From the NCBI GenBank assembly GCA_014529385.2, contig CM043942.1, forward strand, positions 18,057,991 to 18,121,990: a stretch of 64,000 nt of DNA, written 5' to 3'. Of this stretch, positions 60,195 to 64,000 are shown piece by piece. The notes below the pieces were generated by a model that had not been told where the DNA came from, searched no databases, and worked only from the letters and a program-made list of their open reading frames with translations. Position numbers and translations under genes: made by a program. Source of the stretch: Adiantum capillus-veneris (lineage: Eukaryota > Streptophyta > Polypodiopsida > Polypodiales > Pteridaceae). Each line of letters opens with the position of its first letter. The stretch's first letter is position 1.

Positions 60195-63100
60195 TCATGT
60201 ATTATCATAAAGACTCTTTTCCAAAGAGAGTGCTTCAGAGTCCTTGACGAGATTTTCATTGTTTGGCCCCTCAGAATTTTGGCTGGAGTTACACTCATGC
60301 TTCATGTAACAATACTTACATGAGACAGCGGCCTTTGGACAGATCTTTGGTAGATCCTTTGGTAGAAGGCGACTCAAATAGGGCTTCAAGCGATACCCGT
60401 TTACCTTCCTGGAGTGCTCTTTACCATTCAAGTCCATAAGCTGATAGTAATTAGAATTGAAAGCCTTCTTGACTATGTATGGCCCTTGCCATCTAGTTTC
60501 AAACTTGGTATCAAAACGATTATCGAGTCGATTGTCATACCTTAGCACCAGATCTCCTTCATTGATTCCTTTGTCCTTCAGTTTCTTGTCAAGCTTCTCC
60601 TTTTTCTGTGTGGCTTTTCTCTTGTAGCACTCATATGCTGCTTCTCTTTTCCACTCAAGCTCCACTAACGTAAGAAGTCGATCCATCCATACCTCTTGAT
60701 CATCTTGTGCTCCTTTGCCATGAAGTCGCATTGTTGGAATGTTGAGCTCGATAGGCTGCAAAGCCTCTTGACCATAGACCAAGTGAAATGGTGTGAACTC
60801 CGTGGCTTCCCTATATGTGGTTCGATATGCCCACAAGGCACCATCCAAGAAGTCATCCCATAATTTTGTCTTGTTTTGCACCATCTTTCTAATGATTCCT
60901 GCAATGACACCATTAGCCTTCTCCACCAAACCATTTGACTGTGGGTAGTATGGTGTGCTATGACGATGTAGAATGTGAAGCTCTTCACAAACTTCTGTGA
61001 GCAAGCCCTTCCTAAACCCTGGACCATTATCAAAAACAATCTCCAAAGGTGTGCCAAATCTGCAACAAATGTGATTGTACACAAACTTGCTAACTGTCCT
61101 CTCATTCACTCTTGCCACACTTTGAGCTTCCACCCACCTAGTCATATAGTCTACAGCCACTAGAATGTAGAGTTTACCATTTTTTGTCCTAGGCAGAGGA
61201 CCCATAGCATCAATGCCCCACTTTTCAAAGGGTCCATTTGCAAGCACTATTTGCCTCGGGCCATGCACCAACCTTCTATTTCCATTTATCTGACAATTGT
61301 GACAGCTTTTACACCAATGTTGAACATCCACATGCAAGCTTGGCCAAACATACCCCGCAAGCAAAATCTTCTTCACAGTTGATTCTTGGGCAAAATGACC
61401 ACCACATGCCTCTTCATGCAAACCTTTTAGAATGGCTGGAATTTCCTCGATAGTTGGTACTCTTCTGCACACTTGATCCTTCCCTCTTTGATAGAGGGAG
61501 CCTTCTAGGAAGAGATAGAAACTTGCTTTCTTCATGAGTCTCCTCTTCTGAGCCTTCGTGAAGTCTTGTGGAAACTCACCCTCCAAAATGTAGCCGATAA
61601 TGGGAGCCAATGACTCCAATCCCTGGTATCTCGGTTGCTTGACAACTGCTGCCACCATGATGACCTGCACTTCTCTCTCAACACATGTAACTGCTTGTTG
61701 TGCAAGTAAATCGGCATCTTCATTTTGTTTCCTCGGAATATGATATAGTTGCACTTCTTCAAACTGATTAAACACCTTACGAATGGCATGAAATTTTGTC
61801 CTTAAGCTTTCATTCTTGCATGCCCAAATGCCTAAAATCTGTTTAACAATGAGAAGTGCATCTCCCTTTACCATGAGACGTTTTATCCCTTGGCCAATGC
61901 ACATCTTCAAACCATGAAGTAGTGTGTCGTATTCTGCTTCATTGTTGCTAGTTGAACCTGGTAGATTGACCTTCTCTTTCATGACCACCTCTCCACTTGG
62001 GTTGAGCAACACTAGCCCTCCCCCTGCTTTCCCTGTGTCTCGTCGAAAAGCTCCATCAAAGAACAAGGTAAAAGCATTGGGAATACTTTTTGGTGGTGGC
62101 AATGGTAGGGTCTTTACTTGAGGCACCTTAATTTCCTTCTCATGTACCCTATAAGTGAGAATCCCTGCCAATTGTGCACGCACACTATCTTCTACCTTGA
62201 AAGAGTATTGAAACTCTTGCAACTCCATAATCCACTTTGAGATCCTAGTACTAAGATTCATTTGAGATGACACCCAAGGGAACAAATTCTCTGCGGTGAG
62301 GATTACAAAAGGTTTTGGGAGCAAGTAGGATCTAAACTTTCTCACCGCAAACATGAGAGAAAGCATCATGAGTTATGTTTCTGTGTAGTCTCTCTCCAAA
62401 GCATTCATGACCCTACTAGCAAAGTAGATGGGTCGCATCCTTGTACTGTGGGGATCTTGTTGTAGCAACACGGCACCAATTGTTTCCCTTCCAACACTAG
62501 AGCTAACAAAGAATGTGTACTCCCAACAAGGAGGCATGAGTGTTGGTAGCTCTGACAAAATGACTTTAATGTTACAAAAATACTCTTCAAGCTCATCAGA
62601 CCATGCAAATTCTACTTGTTGTGTCAAATTTTGCAAAGGATGAAGCAACTCCAAGGCTAAGTGAATGAAGCGTGACATATACTTCACCTTCTGAATGAAA
62701 GAGATGACCTCCTTAAGACTCTTCGGTGATGGGAGCTCAATAAGAGCCTTTGCCTTTGAAGGATCCACCTCAATGCCTTTATAGGAAACCTTGTGACCGA
62801 GCAAGATCACTTCATCCTCACCTATGTGGCACTTGTCGGGGTTGAGTTGACCTCCCATGTCGTAGAGCTTCTTTAAACCTTCTTCTACCCTTTGTAGATG
62901 CAATGATTTTGAGCTATAAATGCAGAAATCATCAATGAACACCCTAATTGACTTTCCAAAGAATGCTTGAAGCACCATGTTCATGAAACGTTGGAATGTT
63001 GCAGGAGCATTTGTCAGACCAAATGGCATGACTCTAAAAGCATAACAACCCCAAGGAGTGATAAAGGTTGTTTTCAATTGATCTTCCAATGCGATACCTA

Positions 63101-64000
63101 TTTGAAAGTAGCTTGAGTAGCCATCACACACAGTGTACTTCTCATGACCAGCTACCTCATTTAGTATCTCATCCTGAAATGGGAGGGGAAAGTGATCTCT
63201 TTTTGTTGCCTCATTGAGTGGACGGTAATCCACACACACCCTCCACTTTCCGTTTTTCTTAGGAGTGACAACAACGGGAGAGACCCACTCTGAATTCTCC
63301 ACTGGATACATGAAACCTGCTGCTAGAAGCTTTCTTACCTCCTTGAGTAGAGCCTGTTCCTTTATAACTCCTAGCCTTCGTAGCTTCTGAGCTTTAGGTG
63401 TGGCCTCAGGCTTTAACTCAATCTTGTGTTGAACAACATCTACCCCACGCACGTCGGTGTAGTCTTTAGCAAAAAGCCTAGGAAACTTCCTTAGCATACA
63501 TTTGAACTCCTCTCTTTCATCCTTTGTAAGTGTTGTAGACAACATACCTTCTAACATTCCTTCATCTTCCACCTTTTGGTTCTCTTGGGAACCTACCTCT
63601 TCCAAACCTCGACAAGAGGTCTCTTGGTTGCTTGGCTTAAACCTTACCCCCATGACTTCGATGGAAGACTCCTCTTCAGTAATGCTGCTGCTACTTTCTT
63701 CTTCTGAAGTGCTATCGGTCCAACCTTCTTCCGTCTCACTTTGAGATGGTTCTTCATGGATCTCCTCTTGGCGTTGCTCCTTCATGTCAAAGACAACCTT
63801 CTTATGATTGTCATTCCTGCAAATTAATTTCCCACTCTCCCAATCCTGCAAAGCTCGCATTTTCATTAGCCATGGTCTTCCTAGGATAAATGGATAACCA
63901 TTTCCCTTGGTCAACATAACATAAAAATCCACTACCTTCTTAATGCCAAAGGCCTCCACAAAAACATTTTTACAAATGCCTACGCACCTAGCCTTGCTAT
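60195..64000 (-). pseudogene. pol: Tat-type Ty3/gypsy pol: protease end, RT, two RNase H domains, integrase
   Basis: The frame is open from the right edge, broken only by TAA at 62370-62372 (YTET-stop-LMML) in the first RNase H. Order: protease C-terminus (YPFILGRPWLM), acidic linker, RT with KKNGKWRVCVDYRPLNE, TPWGCYAFRVMPFGLTNAPA and RVFIDDFCIYS, then RNase H (IYFASRVMNALERDY). A second archaeal-type RNase H follows (LFFDGAFRRDTGKAGGG, NNEAEYDTLLHGL, VKGDALLIVKQI, KQNEDADLLAQ). The integrase has an HH-CC finger (HEEACGGH, CKSCHNC) and the catalytic set WGIDAMGPLP, EIVFDNGPG and NGLVEKANG. The C-terminus is GDLVLRYDNR and WQGPYIVKKAF. All catalytic residues are intact; the protease active site lies beyond the edge. 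Confidence 0.95.

Noticed and set aside
61924-62121. Plus-strand ORFs across 61-63.7 kb
   Set aside because: Antisense of the gypsy pol frame, which is far longer and has all catalytic motifs.

Overview
This is a transposon-rich eukaryotic window, almost certainly from a land plant. It holds plant-type LTR retrotransposons (copia with an initiator-Met primer site, Ty3/gypsy, and a Tat-like gypsy with a second RNase H), a full-length CACTA (En/Spm) DNA transposon, LINEs, spliced plant-like exons, and an exceptional load of (GA)n/(TC)n microsatellites. I could not identify the species, and I see no tRNA, rRNA, CRISPR array or clearly intact single-copy host gene. Nearly every open frame belongs to a mobile element or its ruins.

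Region by region. 1-1120 is a piece of an L1-type LINE (minus). 3230-7408 is a decayed gypsy pol (minus) that carries a 1.6 kb solo LTR (4297-5887) in its integrase, plus an unrelated gypsy protease. 7409-24189 is one degenerate copia element (minus). Its RNase H was split by 11.5 kb of material holding two related LINEs (A, 8441-12650; B, 13940-18533) set in GA/TC repeats. 24190-27660 is the gag-protease part of a gypsy. It fits as the upstream half of the 5.9-7.4 kb pol, so the layout reads gypsy > copia > LINE/microsatellite block.

27.7-39.3 kb is the most unusual part: a compact block of four spliced but damaged transcription units. They are a DDE-transposase-like gene (+), an unknown gene (-), a histone H3/CENH3-like gene followed by a Ulp1-like cysteine protease and an FCP1/NIF-type phosphatase (+), and a second unknown gene (-). 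A (TC)n-hairpin-(GA)n element lies between the divergent pair. It may be an undescribed large DNA transposon or a captured-gene cluster, but I could not find its ends.

40.7-43.2 kb holds unrecognised exon-like ORFs. 44404-53850 is a CACTA transposon with 10-bp TIRs, AAG target duplications, subterminal repeats, a tnp2 transposase gene and a second TNPA-like gene. It carries a nested 1338-bp TTAA-flanked element and a 149-bp hairpin. It sits in the 5' LTR of another gypsy-like element, whose primer site is at 54452 and whose leader contains repeated palindromes. From about 57.8 kb to the right edge is a comparatively young Tat-type gypsy (minus), with pol broken in this window by a single stop codon.
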